DNA of 64,000 nt from Adineta ricciae (taxonomy: Eukaryota > Rotifera > Eurotatoria > Adinetida > Adinetidae): contig CAJNOJ010000390.1 of NCBI GenBank assembly GCA_905250025.1, positions 1-64,000 on the forward strand, read 5' to 3'. The notes under the pieces were generated by a model. It had not been told where the DNA came from and did no database searches. It saw nothing but the letters and a program-made list of their open reading frames with translations. Shown here in pieces: positions 22,508 to 34,335 of this stretch. Numbering within the stretch: the first letter of the stretch is position 1; each line of letters begins with the position of its first letter. A program made the translations under genes and the position numbers.

Positions 22508-23302
22508 ATGGCTAACGGTGATACAGTCGATTTCAAGATAAAAGCATTTCAGAAATTCAAATCGTTAGAATGGGATTATTTCCAATCATTATCAGATGAC
22601 AAGAAGAAACTTCTCAGTCCCCATGGTCGATTAAAAAATTATAATCCATTTCATTTGTTGGAATGTAAGTATTCCTTAAGAGCAAACTCTATTTGTTATC
22701 TATACTTTAGATGGCGAAATCCTTGCTACATTGTTCGGTATCAAACCGTGTACTCTTTTAGCACATTATGTCATGCACGACTATGCAACAGGTCTCGTTG
22801 ACAAGGCATTAAAACCAATATTCGACGAGTTTCAACTCGAAAAAGAAGGATTCGAATTATGGAAATTGAAACCACCACTCACAGAAGATTACAAAGGCGG
22901 TTGGATCTTTGCAAATAAAGTAAGCACAACTATTTGTCTCGCCGAAGGTCTATTCGTTGACGTGTTTAGAAACACGAACGGTATTCACTTGTAAAGCAAA
23001 TTTTTACAGCCAGTTCATCATCTATCAACATGATCGATATTGGACGTGCACTTGGTTATCCACTTCCATATGGGGAATATACAATTCAGTATATAGACGA
23101 TACCGAATCGAAGGAGCGTAACACATGTTGTGTACCAATGATAGAATACACCGTTGGTGAAGGAAATTTTGGTATTATTGTACGGCATTTCGATCAATAT
23201 GCAACATTATGGAAAAAACTTGGCAGAAATTTGACGATTGATTTTTCCGAACATCCATCACTGGAGAAATGGTTTATGGATATAAAAAATGGACGAATCT
23301 AA
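22508..23302 (+). CDS. Conserved protein of unknown function, 232 aa (haplotype A)
   Basis: Exons 22508-22664, 22711-22919, 22970-23302; introns of 46 and 50 bp. The second intron was placed because only the acceptor at 22969 (GTGTTTAG) gives an open junction (FANK/KHERYSLVKQ), and the same acceptor is kept in the B copy. The product is soluble, without signal peptide or TM. Recognisable blocks are YNPFHLLEYGEILATLFGI, HYVMHDYATG, GYPLPYGEYTIQYIDDTES and CCVPMIEYTVGEGNFG, IVRHFDQY. I do not recognise the family. Both copies are intact and nearly identical, so it is probably functional. Confidence 0.78.
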
Positions 23303-23758
23303 TAATGACTATGAACTGTTTTTCTTCCATTACATTCAGTTAATGTCTCGACTCTTGCAAAGTCGATCGTTTAGGATTTTGTTTCGGAAACCCAATAAAT
23401 GAAACATATTGCACTCATGAAATTCATAGCAGCCTAATCTCGGAAAGCGTTTGGAATTGAATTCATACTTGCCAAGATACTTTGCAGTTGTAAATATTAG
23501 ATAATGTTCTTTTCAAACAAGTAATTACGTTTTTTGCTTTATATGACAACGAAATAAGATTGATGACTCACGGCGTGTTATAAACCTTTTCTAACGCACG
23601 TGGAAGATAGTATTACGTATTGTAATACTGTGCACCTATGTTGTCTGTTCTTATGCACGATTTTGAATATGATCACGTCATGGATGATCGCTCTCACTGT
23701 TAAATTCCCGTTATCAATATACCTATGATGAAGATAAGATAATGTAAATATTCACTTG
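23303..23758. other. Intergenic, 5' flank of exchanger gene (haplotype A)
   Basis: AATAAA at about 23393 for the preceding gene. A GTATTACGTATTGTAATAC near-palindrome lies at 23609-23627 and is kept at 37348 in the B copy. Confidence 0.45.
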
Positions 23759-26700
23759 ATGACTATAACAGACAATTCTACGACAATCGATAATCATGAC
23801 AGCGAAGAAAGTCATGGTACTGTTATTCTCTTTTTATCGTATTCCGTTTTAGCAGCATGTACTTATGAAGTCATCGTATGTAAACTCTTGAAAAATCGAT
23901 TGCCCATTCCATTTACAGTTGTTGTACTTATCTTGGGACTTATTATCGGTGTCATTGCACATCATATCAAGGGCAATCCTAACGATTTTCTAGCTGGTGA
24001 AATTGAACTGAGTGAAATTAATCCTCATCTGCTCTTTTATATCTTTTTACCGGCACTTATATTTCATTCAGCATTTAATTGTCATTTTCATATTGTGAAA
24101 CAACAGCTCCTGTCCGCTATTCTGCTAGCCGGTCCCGGCGTGTTCATATCTATATTTATCGTCGCGATCTGTAGTATCTACATATTTCCTTATGATTGGT
24201 CATGGCTCGAAGGTTTTCTATTTGGGAGTATATTGAGTGCAAAGGATGCGATTGCAGTAATTCCACTATTACAAGATTCAGATGCAAGCAAGTTATTGAC
24301 TTCGTTAGTCGAGTCAGAATCGATATTGAGCGACGGTTCAACGTTTGTTGCCTTTCTGACTTTTAAAAATATTGTTGTCGGCGGTGATCATAGTGCGAAA
24401 ATTATCATAATAGATATTATCAAATATAGTATTGGTATGATGTTGTTGATTGGTTTTCTTATTTTATAAGCGAGTTCTTTTTCAGGTGGACCTGCTTTCG
24501 GATTTGCTTGTGGTATTATTTGTGTATTTATTTTAAATCGAATTTATAACAAACTCAATGTGGAAATTACGATTACATTCGGAGTTGCCTATTTAATCTT
24601 TTATGTTGCAGATGTTGAACTTGGCATTTCTGGCGCTCTTGCCTTAGGTGCAATGGGTTTGTATATGGCAAAATATAAATATTGTATTAGCAGCAAAGTG
24701 CAAATTCCATTGGCTAGTGCATGGCGAATGGTTATTTATATAATTAATATCTTAATATTCACGATTACTGGTATTATTTTAGCTAAATCGTTTCTGGGCA
24801 CAGTTGCAACTATTTCTGGTCGAGATTTTGGATTTTCCATTGTCTTATATCTTGTAATTCTCATCGCACGAGCTTTGACTATTGCTGTTCTCTATCCATT
24901 GATGCGACACACCGGTGTGCATCTATCGTGGAAAGATTGTATCATTCTTATATGGAGTAATCTTCGAGGAAGTATGGCACTTATTCTAGTCCTCATTGTG
25001 TTCTTGGATGCAAGGATCGATCTTCAAACACGTGATCGTTTTCTATTTCATGCATCAATCATCGTACTTCTCACGCTGGTTGTCAATGGAACAAGTAGCA
25101 AGTTTCTTGTGAGAATTTTAGGCTTGAATCGCGGTTTGTTTGTCTTCTTCTAATATTGATAATGGAAAAAAAACGTCTTGATTTTAGGTACGAAAGGAAG
25201 TCAAATTATTTTAGTACAAGCACTTGAACATATGCGCCGACAGACTTTACAACAACTAACCAATATGAAACAGGATGAAAAATTTGCTGATGTTGATTGG
25301 AAAATGCTCAGTGATTATCTACCGGATAAACTCTTGGAAGAATTGGATCAAGAACAGAACACTACTCTTCGGCGAGATCTCTCATGTCATAGTAATCTAA
25401 ATTTTCCAGTGCAAACCGAAGAAATTTCTCGACCACCACCGATAACGACGGAAGGGAATTTGAAACGTGTACCGACAATTTATCAACTAAATTCCATGCC
25501 GAACCGTTCATTAGAAGAACCGAACATCCTTCCTGTAATCAATCCAACTGATACAAATGAAGAAGATCGTGATGATATTCGAAAAGAGATAATAACACGT
25601 TTTCTAACAGCAAGATCTATAGATTATGAAAAACAATGGTACCTCGGAATGATCCGTCGACGGACATTGGATATCCTAACTGAATCAGTTGAACAAGCAA
25701 AACAAAAGTATTCCATCAAAGTTCATTGGAAATTGATTGTTGAGTACTTTCGCTTGTCGATTTTATTGATGAAATTACTAAAATTCGAACGGTTTGACAT
25801 AATTAATCGATGGAAGAATAAACTATTATTCGATCACATATTCTTAACCATTGAACTAACTCTAAGTAAGTCTTTGATTTGAAAAATGCACGTTATCTTA
25901 CTGTTTTTTTTTCAGGTTTCCATTCAGCAAAAACTCGTATGCAGAATATTTTAGTTAAATTTCCCGAACTGATATACATCGATAGAGAAATACACGACGA
26001 ATTATTACGAGAAGTTGATACATGTGAACGAGATGCTATGAACATTCTTCTCGAGTTGAAGCAATCCTATCCTCTCTGTTGGGTAATTCAAATGACTAAA
26101 CGGTGTGCTCAAATGCTTCTCAAGTACGAATCAGTTGCAATCATTCAACTTTACGAAACTGGCATTCTTGCTGACAATGAATATTCTCATATTCTCAAGT
26201 TAATTGAAAGTAAATCATTCGTACTGGAATATGGCCGTATTCAAATGCCACCGGGTCAAAATAAGATTATTGAAAATGCTTTCAACGTGTTACGATTGTT
26301 TCGTTCGTTATCTGACAACGAAAAAGAACATTGGAAATCTGTTTTGAAGCTACGATGTACGTGGTTTCAACCAACAGAAGTTCTCGTACAAAGTAATCAA
26401 ACTATCGGCCATGCCTTTTTGATTATTCGAGGTATTGTTGAATGTGATGACGATCCGATTCCTACTTGTTACAAATCGGGTGCTATGATTGGCATCGATT
26501 CAGTATTCTTTGAACACATGTCGGCTCGTCGTACGTACAAAGCTGGAAGTGGACTTGTCGAAGCATATGCTATCGATAGGGATCTATTGAGCACATTATT
26601 AAACGATAGTAATTTATCACGTTCGATTTACGATGAAATCGCACTTCATACACTTATCAACAATTATCAGACAAGATTACAATTAACTCATGCACAGTTA

Positions 26701-27150
26701 CAGTTGGTTTTGAGTGAAATTGCGAGCTTTTACAAGAATGAATCAGACTTGGAAGTTCATTTAAAGGCAACTGATAGATTGCTCCTACTTTCTGGAACAC
26801 TTGTTTGTCATTCGGATAATAAGGAAACTACTATGAATTCGATCGAATTCCTCTCACTCACGGCACCGACAATGTGCAAACTCAACTCGTCTAGTATAGT
26901 TTACACATGGACACGCGACGATGAAATGTATTCTCCTGATGTCAAACTCTCGAAACTTGATGTTCCAGTACATCACACTGAATCAATATCTGTTCAACCC
27001 TTCTATCCAAACTTTTTGGGCGATACAGTTGGACAATTTATATCACGACATCATTCGTCGCTAGTGACACGCCCTGTGAGCAAGTCTAATTTGCTTCAAT
27101 TTATACCCACAGAAATTGCAGCAAATGTCGATAGTATCGAAATGTTTTAA
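23759..27150 (+). CDS. Na+/H+ exchanger with C-terminal cyclic-nucleotide-binding-like domain (intact, haplotype A)
   Basis: Four exons: 23759-24434, 24486-25133, 25188-25865, 25916-27150; introns of 50-54 bp; 1078 residues. Residues about 20-440 form the NhaP/CPA1 exchanger domain with about 12 helices: PFTVVVLILGLIIG, INPHLLFYIFLPALIFHSAF, SAKDAIAVIPLL, ESESILSDGSTFV, LIWSNLRGSMALIL. The catalytic Asn-Asp pair of the family is Ser191-Asp192 here. Residues about 450-790 are a helical cytoplasmic region; about 810-900 read as a cyclic-nucleotide-binding fold (FQPTEVLVQSNQTIGHAFLI, GIVECDD, YKSGAMIGIDSVFF, AYAIDRDLL). This order resembles plant SOS1 and sperm NHE; no voltage sensor is apparent, which favours the SOS1-like form. 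It is convergent with the KUP gene, 105 bp between stop codons. Confidence 0.9.
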
Positions 27151-27255
27151 TTTTTATATATGTTTATTTTTAAATAGAAGTTTTTTGTAATCTCTATATA
27201 TATCTATCGGTTATCTACAGCGAAAAAATGTCAATCGATCAAAGTTCATCTGAAG

Positions 27256-28884
27256 TTATTTTAGTTTAGCTAATATACCAATATTGATTGTATTCTCCGG
27301 TGCTAATTTAATGTTCACAGCTGCGCCTGGATAAAGACTTTTCAGTATAGCATAGAAATACAATGGCCAACGTCGAATCCAACTAGCCCATCCTACAGTT
27401 GATACTTTAATTGTTTCATTTGGTGTGAATATTGTCACTTTTGATTCGTCGTCAGGTATGGGTAAATTGAATTGTGTTCGAGCAAGTGTTAAAATATCAA
27501 AGGGTTTGATACGATTTTCAGAATAACCGTATAATGCTGTAAGATGAAATATACCTTCTCCATATTGTTTTACAGCGAGCCGTTTATCATCTTCGATTGT
27601 GGACGATTTGATGTGTTCGATACGAAGAAATATGATAACTTGCGGCACTGAATGTGTTCGACTTAAGAAATTTTCAAAAACATGTGGTGTATGTTTTGTT
27701 GAGCTTGTCAGAAAGCAACCAACACTTGGTGTAATGACAGCTGATATAGTATGATCAGGAATATTATTTTGCTCTTGAATATAAGATGAAATTGCAGATG
27801 TTCGTTTAATTGGCACATTTTCTACTAGACGTACTTGGCTTGCAACTCTAGGCAAAGATCCTTTATTTTTCACGTCGATGTCTTCGTCATCGGATTCTGA
27901 GTCGATTTCATCGTGAAAATCAATTCGACTAGCCGTTGAAATTATAGGAAGATCATTGACAGAGCTATTCGAGTTTTGTCGTGTATTCGACTCAGATAAT
28001 CCAAGTCGTAATGCTAAAGTGTGAAGGCTCGTTGTCTGTGAATGAATCTTGAGAAAACGTCGCAAATTCAATTGGCCAAAAAACCAACAAAATCCAAATA
28101 TAAAGAAACCTGTGGAAATAACAATAGCCACCCATCCTCCAGTAGGAATCTTAGTAGCATTCGATGCCCATGTGTATCCATCGATAATAAGAAACAAACC
28201 GAACGGTAAAATCATATACCATGGTTTATGCCATGTGTAATGCATAACACACATATATAATATTGTTGTAAATACCATGACAGTGCAAACAGTCACACCA
28301 TAAGCATTCGTAATACTCGCATTCGTACCAAATCCAATGATAATGATAATAGTCAAAATCATTAAAATATAATTGACCGTTGGAATATAAATTTGACCGA
28401 TGATTGTCTTTGATGTATGATAAATTTTAACAGGAACTGAACATTCCATACCAATGGCTTGACTGACCAATGAGAAGCTACCAGTAATGATTGCTTGCGA
28501 AGCAATGATTGTTGCTACAGTAGCCAGAACAACCATAGGCCAATGGAACCAATTTGGTACTGCATGATAAAATGGATTGTCAACTAGCGATGGATCAACG
28601 ATTAATAATGCTCCTTGACCTAAATAATTGAATAAGACACCGGGAAATACCACAAAGAACCAAGCTGCACGAACTGGCCATCTTCCGAAATGACCTAAAT
28701 CAGCGTACAGAGCTTCGAGACCAGTGACGGATAAAAACACACCACCGATTTGATAGAAACCACGAGTCTTTTCGATCAACAGATAATCAAACGCTTCCCA
28801 TGGGTTAAACGCTTTCAAAATAGAAGGCTTATATGTTATACGCCAAATACCAATGATAAACAAAGTTACAAACCAACAAACCAT
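27256..28884 (-). CDS. KUP/HAK potassium transporter, C-terminal part (haplotype A)
   Basis: The frame of 542 residues covers the part from FGPIMVCWFV to the end (stop at 27256) and is cut by the N at 28885. Its N-terminal part is at 48962-49822 with 204 identical overlapping bases, so the haplotype A gene is whole when the two pieces are put together. Helices GFYQIGGVFLSVTGLEALYADLGHFGR are typical of KUP. The long cytoplasmic tail has an acidic stretch (SESDDEDID). See the complete B copy for the full description. Confidence 0.92.
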   Translation of the reverse strand: MVCWFVTLFIIGIWRITYKPSILKAFNPWEAFDYLLIEKTRGFYQIGGVFLSVTGLEALYADLGHFGRWPVRAAWFFVVFPGVLFNYLGQGALLIVDPSLVDNPFYHAVPNWFHWPMVVLATVATIIASQAIITGSFSLVSQAIGMECSVPVKIYHTSKTIIGQIYIPTVNYILMILTIIIIIGFGTNASITNAYGVTVCTVMVFTTILYMCVMHYTWHKPWYMILPFGLFLIIDGYTWASNATKIPTGGWVAIVISTGFFIFGFCWFFGQLNLRRFLKIHSQTTSLHTLALRLGLSESNTRQNSNSSVNDLPIISTASRIDFHDEIDSESDDEDIDVKNKGSLPRVASQVRLVENVPIKRTSAISSYIQEQNNIPDHTISAVITPSVGCFLTSSTKHTPHVFENFLSRTHSVPQVIIFLRIEHIKSSTIEDDKRLAVKQYGEGIFHLTALYGYSENRIKPFDILTLARTQFNLPIPDDESKVTIFTPNETIKVSTVGWASWIRRWPLYFYAILKSLYPGAAVNIKLAPENTINIGILAKLK

Positions 28885-28885
28885 N
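28885..28885. other. Single-N scaffold join (A to B)
   Basis: One N separates the KUP gene of haplotype A from the NHL gene of haplotype B in the opposite sense. The two sides are unrelated, and each continues elsewhere in the window, so the join is an assembly product. Confidence 0.95.
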
Positions 28886-29205
28886 GGCTAAAAGATGCGA
28901 AACAAGGAATTGTTGTCGCTGGTGGCCATGGAAAGGGTAGTTCTTTATCACAACTGTCCAAGCCTTATGGAATCATAGTCGATCAATATGAAACTGTATA
29001 TGTGACTGATTCTGACAATCACCGGGTAATGTGTTGGCCTAAAGGCGCCAAAGAAGGAAGTATTGTTGTTGGTGGCAACGGAAGGGGACAATATGCGAAT
29101 CAGCTCAGCTATCCATTTGGTTTATCCATTGATGGACAAGAAAATCTTTACGTCGTAGATCTCTTCAATAATCGAGTACAAAGATATGCTGTCAAACGCA
29201 GCTGA
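28886..29205 (+). CDS. NHL propeller, C-terminal end of ART-NHL gene (haplotype B, partial)
   Basis: Starts directly at the join, in the frame WLKDAKQGIVVAGGHGKG, and holds the last two and a half NHL repeats. Only 3 substitutions separate it from 15526-15845, all synonymous by my reading. The ART part of this allele is outside the assembled piece. Confidence 0.88.
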
Positions 29206-29815
29206 AAGATAGGTTGATGTGAGTGAGTAACAACGATTTAGAAACGTCCATACTCTCACCTTTATTGTACGTTCATGGTTAAAAAGAATCTAATAAAAGG
29301 TTATTCAGTTGAAAAACTATCAGCTTCTCTCGACCTATACAAACCGAATTGAAGAAGTAAGAAAGTTTCTTTACTATGAAAATGTGGATTCATTCACTGT
29401 CGTAATCAACTCGTTCGGAATATCAACGGATACATGTGTTCCCTAATAGATAGTTGTTGTCTTTTTCTTCCATTAACGTTTTATGGTGCATTAATGTTGT
29501 CGGTAATGTGTGTGTCATCCTTAGAGATAAGTTCACGGTTATTTTAGAATGTGATGAAAGGCTGTTTGGTTGAAGAACTAAATACTTGAATCATGCAAGA
29601 GCTTTTATGACGACGATATTACGCTCTTTCATAAATATGTCCGTTAGATAATTTCTAGATAGGCGGAATCACTTGAATACCTTATTTTAGTTTTATCTTC
29701 AAAATCTTTCTGTGAAGTGCGAACCAATTTCCTTTTCTTTTTTTCAAATACCTTGGAAGTAAGGAGAAAACTGACTAGAAAATATTCAACAGTTGTCTTT
29801 TCTTCTAACTGGAAT
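29206..29815. other. Intergenic between NHL-ART and PAN protein genes (haplotype B)
   Basis: Counterpart of 15846-16506; about 50 bases shorter. No gene seen. Confidence 0.5.
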
Positions 29816-30805
29816 ATGAAATTCATGATTTTATTATTTCTGTTGACTATTATTAATCAGTCAATAGCACAGAATACACGTATGATAATATTATCAATTA
29901 TTGACAATACACAATATCGATGTGTTGACCCGCATTGTTCGCCAATTACAGTTACTTTGACTTCAAATATGCAAGCTTGCCAAGCAGCTTGTTTAATTAA
30001 TACAGATTGTCGGACAGCGATTTTTGATCAATCAAATCTTCAATGTGAATTATTCATTGATATTGTTCGACAATATGGTCAAATGATAACAAATGAAAAT
30101 GTTGTAACTATGACTGCGATTGACAATCGACAATTATCAGCTAGTAAGTATCGTCAATACAATGCTGTTTTTTTCTCACACAACTTTGTTTATAGTAAGC
30201 GAAAGAAACTGGATCATCAATGGTGATGCCGAAACGGGTCCATGTGCATCAGATAGTAGTGTTATAAGTCCAACTGATTGGAATCATAATGGAACAGTCA
30301 CTCAAGCATACTATAATAACACATACTCAACTCACAAATCTACAGAACCAGGACCAAGGTGAGACATAAAGTTGGATAAATTATTTGATGAAACTTTTAT
30401 TTTCCTAGTGATCGTGGTAATTGTCATTTCTATGGTCAGGCTAGCTCCACGACAACAATGTGGCAAAAGCAAAACTTCACAAGTTATTTCTATTCATTAA
30501 TTGATGATCAAACAGTTCGGTTCAATTTTTCAGCGTGGATTGGCGGCGCTGGTAATCAAGATGACGCTGTTGAAGCTTCACTGATGTTTTTCAATCAATC
30601 AAATCAAATGATCGGAAATGCGACGACTATTGGACCAGTACGAGCTGCAGATCGTGGTAATGTGACCTCACTGCTTTTTCGACAAGCGAATGGACAAGTA
30701 CCAAGTGGCACTCGCTCTTTTGAAGTTTTAGTTAAATTTACTCGCTCGAGTGGCACGTATGATAACGGTGCTATCGATAACATTGTTCTTATCTTGAATG
30801 AATAA
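29816..30805 (+). CDS. Secreted PAN/apple-like plus beta-sandwich protein (haplotype B)
   Basis: Exons 29816-30143, 30196-30358, 30409-30805 have exactly the lengths of the A exons (328, 163, 397 bp) and give 295 residues. The first donor is GTAAGT here and GTAACT in A, which supports the intron call. Signal peptide MKFMILLFLLTIINQSIA, PAN-like cysteines (CVDPHC, CQAACLINTDC, LQCELF) and the NGDAETGPC domain are retained. Intact. Confidence 0.8.
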
Positions 30806-31279
30806 TTAAAAGCGATATTAATGTAAAACTTTCCGAAGTAGTTTTATTGTAGGGTGATATAAGCAGAACCATCTGTGCAATAGATAAAACTGGATAAATA
30901 TGAACGAAGCTCGATGAAATTACTTGAAGATAGATATTATTAGGTAAAAGTGTCTGAAGCCAACGGATAATAAAAAGTAGGTGAGGCTTGAGTGTTGTTC
31001 TTGATTTACAGCAGTGCTCTCATCAAATCCACAGTTCAACAAAAAAAACTGTATCCAGTGGATCAAGCACTATTTACACATTATTTGTGACTATGAATAA
31101 TACTATCTATATTGAAAACATTAAACAAGATAGAATCGTTACACTGACGACGAACTCAAGTGAATAATCATCCGATCGTATAGTGTTACTTTTTTGTGAA
31201 GTAGGGTGCATTCTCAACTAATTCATAAAATATTCAAATGAATGCGCCGAATCGCTACGGCATTTAATACTGGAGAGAA
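30806..31279. other. Intergenic between PAN protein and VC0807-like gene (haplotype B)
   Basis: Counterpart of 17499-17911 with several private indels, including about 50 extra bases near 31155-31205. No gene seen. Confidence 0.4.
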
Positions 31280-32179
31280 TCCATCAATGTAAGTATGAGT
31301 ATTCCTATATCAGGCACGAATCCCTCGAAAGTGGAAGTGTCTCCTATAATCCAAAGGGAAAGATTCGATCGTTGCTCTAGTGGACATCTTATATTTCAAC
31401 GTCTTTCATTTAATTGTTTCATGAATGCTATCGATTTTTTACGTTCTTTCGATACGCAAATAGTTGTTAATGCACCATGTATTGCCACCATCACACCTAA
31501 AATAACGTGTGCATAGATAAAAATTTGCGCGACGCTTAGATGGATAAGAACAAGAATTAATCGAACAACAAATTTCAAGAAAGGACCGACAACCCAAATG
31601 GCCATTATAACATAGCACGTTCGACAAAAAGACGAGCAGTTTGTATATAGCCAATCATACACTTGTGCTACCTCTTGTTTATCAGCTGATTTTGTGTCGT
31701 TGGTAGTAAATCTTGATAGAAATAGTATGTCATTGCCACCATCGACATCGATGGCAGCAGCATCGGATAGGAATTAATGTAACAGCAAAAATAATTGAAA
31801 CAACACCCGTAATCAGGGTTTTTTTCTGGCAACAGTACAGTATCATTCTTTGTAACAAGTGCAACAACCGCCGAAATAACGAAGCCAGCTAGAATAAGAA
31901 AACCAAGTGCGTCGAACGTTCGTGATATGAAGGCTTAAAAAAAATCACGACCAGCGGTGGTACACCTGAGATTAATAGGACGTAAATTGTTGAAAGTTGA
32001 TTTCGTAACACAAAAAACATTACAAGCGGAAGAATAAGATAGAACACGGCAGTGAGAAGAACACGTGGAATATGATGTTTGAATGTATGCCATAGAGAGA
32101 ATTTGATTTCCGGTAATGATTCACGTTGTTGCCCTGATCGTTGAATAGATTGTGTGTGATATCCAGGATCTGCAAGCAT
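31280..32179 (-). pseudogene. VC0807-like multi-pass membrane protein, frameshifted (haplotype B)
   Basis: From the minus-strand ATG at 32179 the reading gives MLADPGYHTQ, then helix RVLLTAVFYLILPLVMFFVL, then STIYVLLISGVPPLVVIFFK. A one-base loss near 31934 shifts the frame; the next frame continues RTFDALGFLILAGFVISAVV and ALVTKNDTVLLPEK. A run of extra A near 31822 shifts it again to TLITGVVSIIFAVTLIPIR, and a third shift near 31750 leads to FCRTCYVIMAIWVVGPFLKF and VVRLILVLIHLSVAQIFIY. The order LLISG(V/I)PP, DALG, TG(V)..IIF, FRRTC..W and VRL..LSV is what I know from bacterial VC0807-type and fungal membrane proteins of unknown function. Shifts could also be sequencing errors in homopolymers. 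Confidence 0.55.
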
Positions 32180-32185
32180 GGTCAC

Positions 32186-33191
32186 TGCTAGCTGACTTTC
32201 TGAAAAAGAATATAGAATACTGAATCGAAACTTTCGTTGGGGACAATACCTAACTACATGTTTGAATCAAAATCATGTACATACACGATAATTACGACTG
32301 ATAGAGGCTACCTTCAAGCAATAATGTAATATTTTTTATTAACATGAGGAAAACAGCAATTAGATGTAAAATTCGTCAAAAAAGAAGACGCCAATCGCTT
32401 CTCGCCTTTGAATTCTCAATAATGTGACGATAATTATATGCTTATTGAAAACAGAATACTTTCATATTTTTCAAATGATATTATTTTATATATGTTCCGT
32501 GACGACGAAAATCACCGACGTTCATGCTAACAATTCCATTGATATTTTCGCCAACTACTCATTTTACAGGTGTCTTTTGTGTCCTTTTCGATGCATATAT
32601 CATTAGAGATAGGCGGTATTGATTTTGTAATCAACGACCACACATTATTCATATACAATCAACTTCATGATTTAATACATATCATGTCTCCTTGAGAAAG
32701 TGTGGGTACGGACGTCTTGTATTCAAACATGCACTCACGTCCATCTTCCATTAATAATGAGGAGCAAAGCCTCACTCTCACATTGTGATTTAAAAGAACA
32801 TTTTTTGATACTTTCCTAGTTTACTTCTACTATTTGTTTGTGTTGATTTATTTTCTTTTAACCGGAAAAAAATCAGATATAATAATAATGTTTCAAGTAT
32901 CCTATCAAGTTTCTTGAAGAAATGTTGATTGTCATGAATCTTAGATTCTCATCAATAACGGAAAGAATTGGAAATGATGCTTAACATATTTGAAATGTAA
33001 TTCAATCAAGAGCTTATTTCCACTGAAAATAATTATTTGCTTTTCTTCATTGAAATACATTGTTGTCAGACGGTGTGTTTTATTATAACGTCACTACTTA
33101 TCAAAAGTACTTCTTCTACTCAAAGATCTTTTAACGCAAATATTGAAAAATAGACCAGATTTTTCTTCAGCAGTCATTTTCGAAAGGAAAA
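32186..33191. other. Intergenic, 5' flank of GPCR (haplotype B)
   Basis: Counterpart of 18236-19208, colinear with small changes. No gene seen. Confidence 0.5.
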
Positions 33192-34136
33192 ATGAATTCA
33201 ACAACCGATCTAGTTTCTCTTTCAAATACCACCTTCAGTATTGAATTCTGGCATATTCCACTAGATATTTTCAATATCGTCTGTCTGATTTTGGTCATTA
33301 TATTGTCATTACTATTTTTATTAATCATTATCTTTGATAAAACATGCCATACCGTTCCGATGTTATTCGTAGCAAATTCCTGTGTTATTGGAGTGTTACA
33401 TGCAGGTAATATGTTTTGGATCAGCATACTTCGATTGCAAAATGATCTTCAAACGGCTCAACATCAGGATCGCTCGTGTATCTTTCAAGCTTATCTTCGA
33501 TATGCTTTCTGTGCTATCGTTATCTGTTCATTTCTTCTTCAAGCCGTCTATCGATATTTGATTGTTTTCTATCCGAAACATGTCACTTGGCTCTCATTAA
33601 GAAGTCAATTCATCCTTATCGTTCTCACGTGGCTCTATGGATTAACATTTCCCATGGCTTTTATGTTTACTGGCGACATCAGTTACATTGCTGATATTGA
33701 TGTTTGTGACGTTCCTCTTCGACTTTCTTTTGCATTAATTTTTCTCTCACTATGTGTCTATTCAATTCCACTCTCATTGGTGATGTTTATCTATCTGAAG
33801 CTGATTCGTTATGTTAAGATGATGAACCAACGTGTGACACCGGCGAATGTTTTATTTCGTATTCAGCGTGAATTGAAAATGATCCGACAGATAGTTATCA
33901 CAATAATCGTTCTCGTCCCAATCTGTATTCCATATACAATCTTCTTTATTTTGTCGTTTTTCACCGCTCTCCCAGTGTATTACTTTCGGATACTGTTTGC
34001 ATTTGCGGTTGGATCATTCTTATCTACAATGCTTACCGTCTTCAGATTTACCAACCCGTTGAAATTATCAGTGATGAAGAAACTCAATATACGGTCGAAA
34101 ATACTTATTCCAACAGTAAGAATAACCAAAGTCTAG
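33192..34136 (+). CDS. Rhodopsin-like seven-TM receptor (haplotype B)
   Basis: 314 residues, same length as the A copy. The receptor signature is kept: QAVYRYLIVFYP after TM3, VLVPICIPYTIFFIL in TM6. At the TM7 position it reads FRFTNPLKL, closer to the canonical NP motif than the A copy (TDPLKL). About 15 substitutions separate the two, several in helix 1-2 and TM5-7. Both alleles are intact. Confidence 0.85.
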   Translation: MNSTTDLVSLSNTTFSIEFWHIPLDIFNIVCLILVIILSLLFLLIIIFDKTCHTVPMLFVANSCVIGVLHAGNMFWISILRLQNDLQTAQHQDRSCIFQAYLRYAFCAIVICSFLLQAVYRYLIVFYPKHVTWLSLRSQFILIVLTWLYGLTFPMAFMFTGDISYIADIDVCDVPLRLSFALIFLSLCVYSIPLSLVMFIYLKLIRYVKMMNQRVTPANVLFRIQRELKMIRQIVITIIVLVPICIPYTIFFILSFFTALPVYYFRILFAFAVGSFLSTMLTVFRFTNPLKLSVMKKLNIRSKILIPTVRITKV

Positions 34137-34335
34137 ATCAAGTCCGAAAGCTTGATGATCATTTTTCTGTAGTCAAATACTGTTTGAAACATCAAAGCCA
34201 TTCTGTTGAATATCTCCACTTGTTCATTGATGATTTGTGTGATTATATTTTGACAAACAACACAAATCGGACATGACTACAATTTATTGCAAAGGTCTAA
34301 TAAACATAGAAAAAGAATCATTTTAATGGATGCAC

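Larger units (their letters stand above)
15526..28884. repeat. Haplotype A copy of the paired block
   Basis: This stretch is colinear, gene for gene and intron for intron, with 28886-42193 (haplotype B). Differences are scattered substitutions and indels; for example 3 substitutions in the last 320 bases of the NHL gene and about 15 of 314 residues in the GPCR by my count. It ends at the N of 28885, inside the KUP gene, and continues at 48962 through a 204-base identical overlap. Confidence 0.9.

Noticed and set aside
22981-23011. TTTTTACAG as acceptor for the third exon of the 232-aa protein
   Set aside because: It gives a stop or wrong phase and is absent in the B copy; the upstream GTGTTTAG/GTCTTTAG acceptor works in both.
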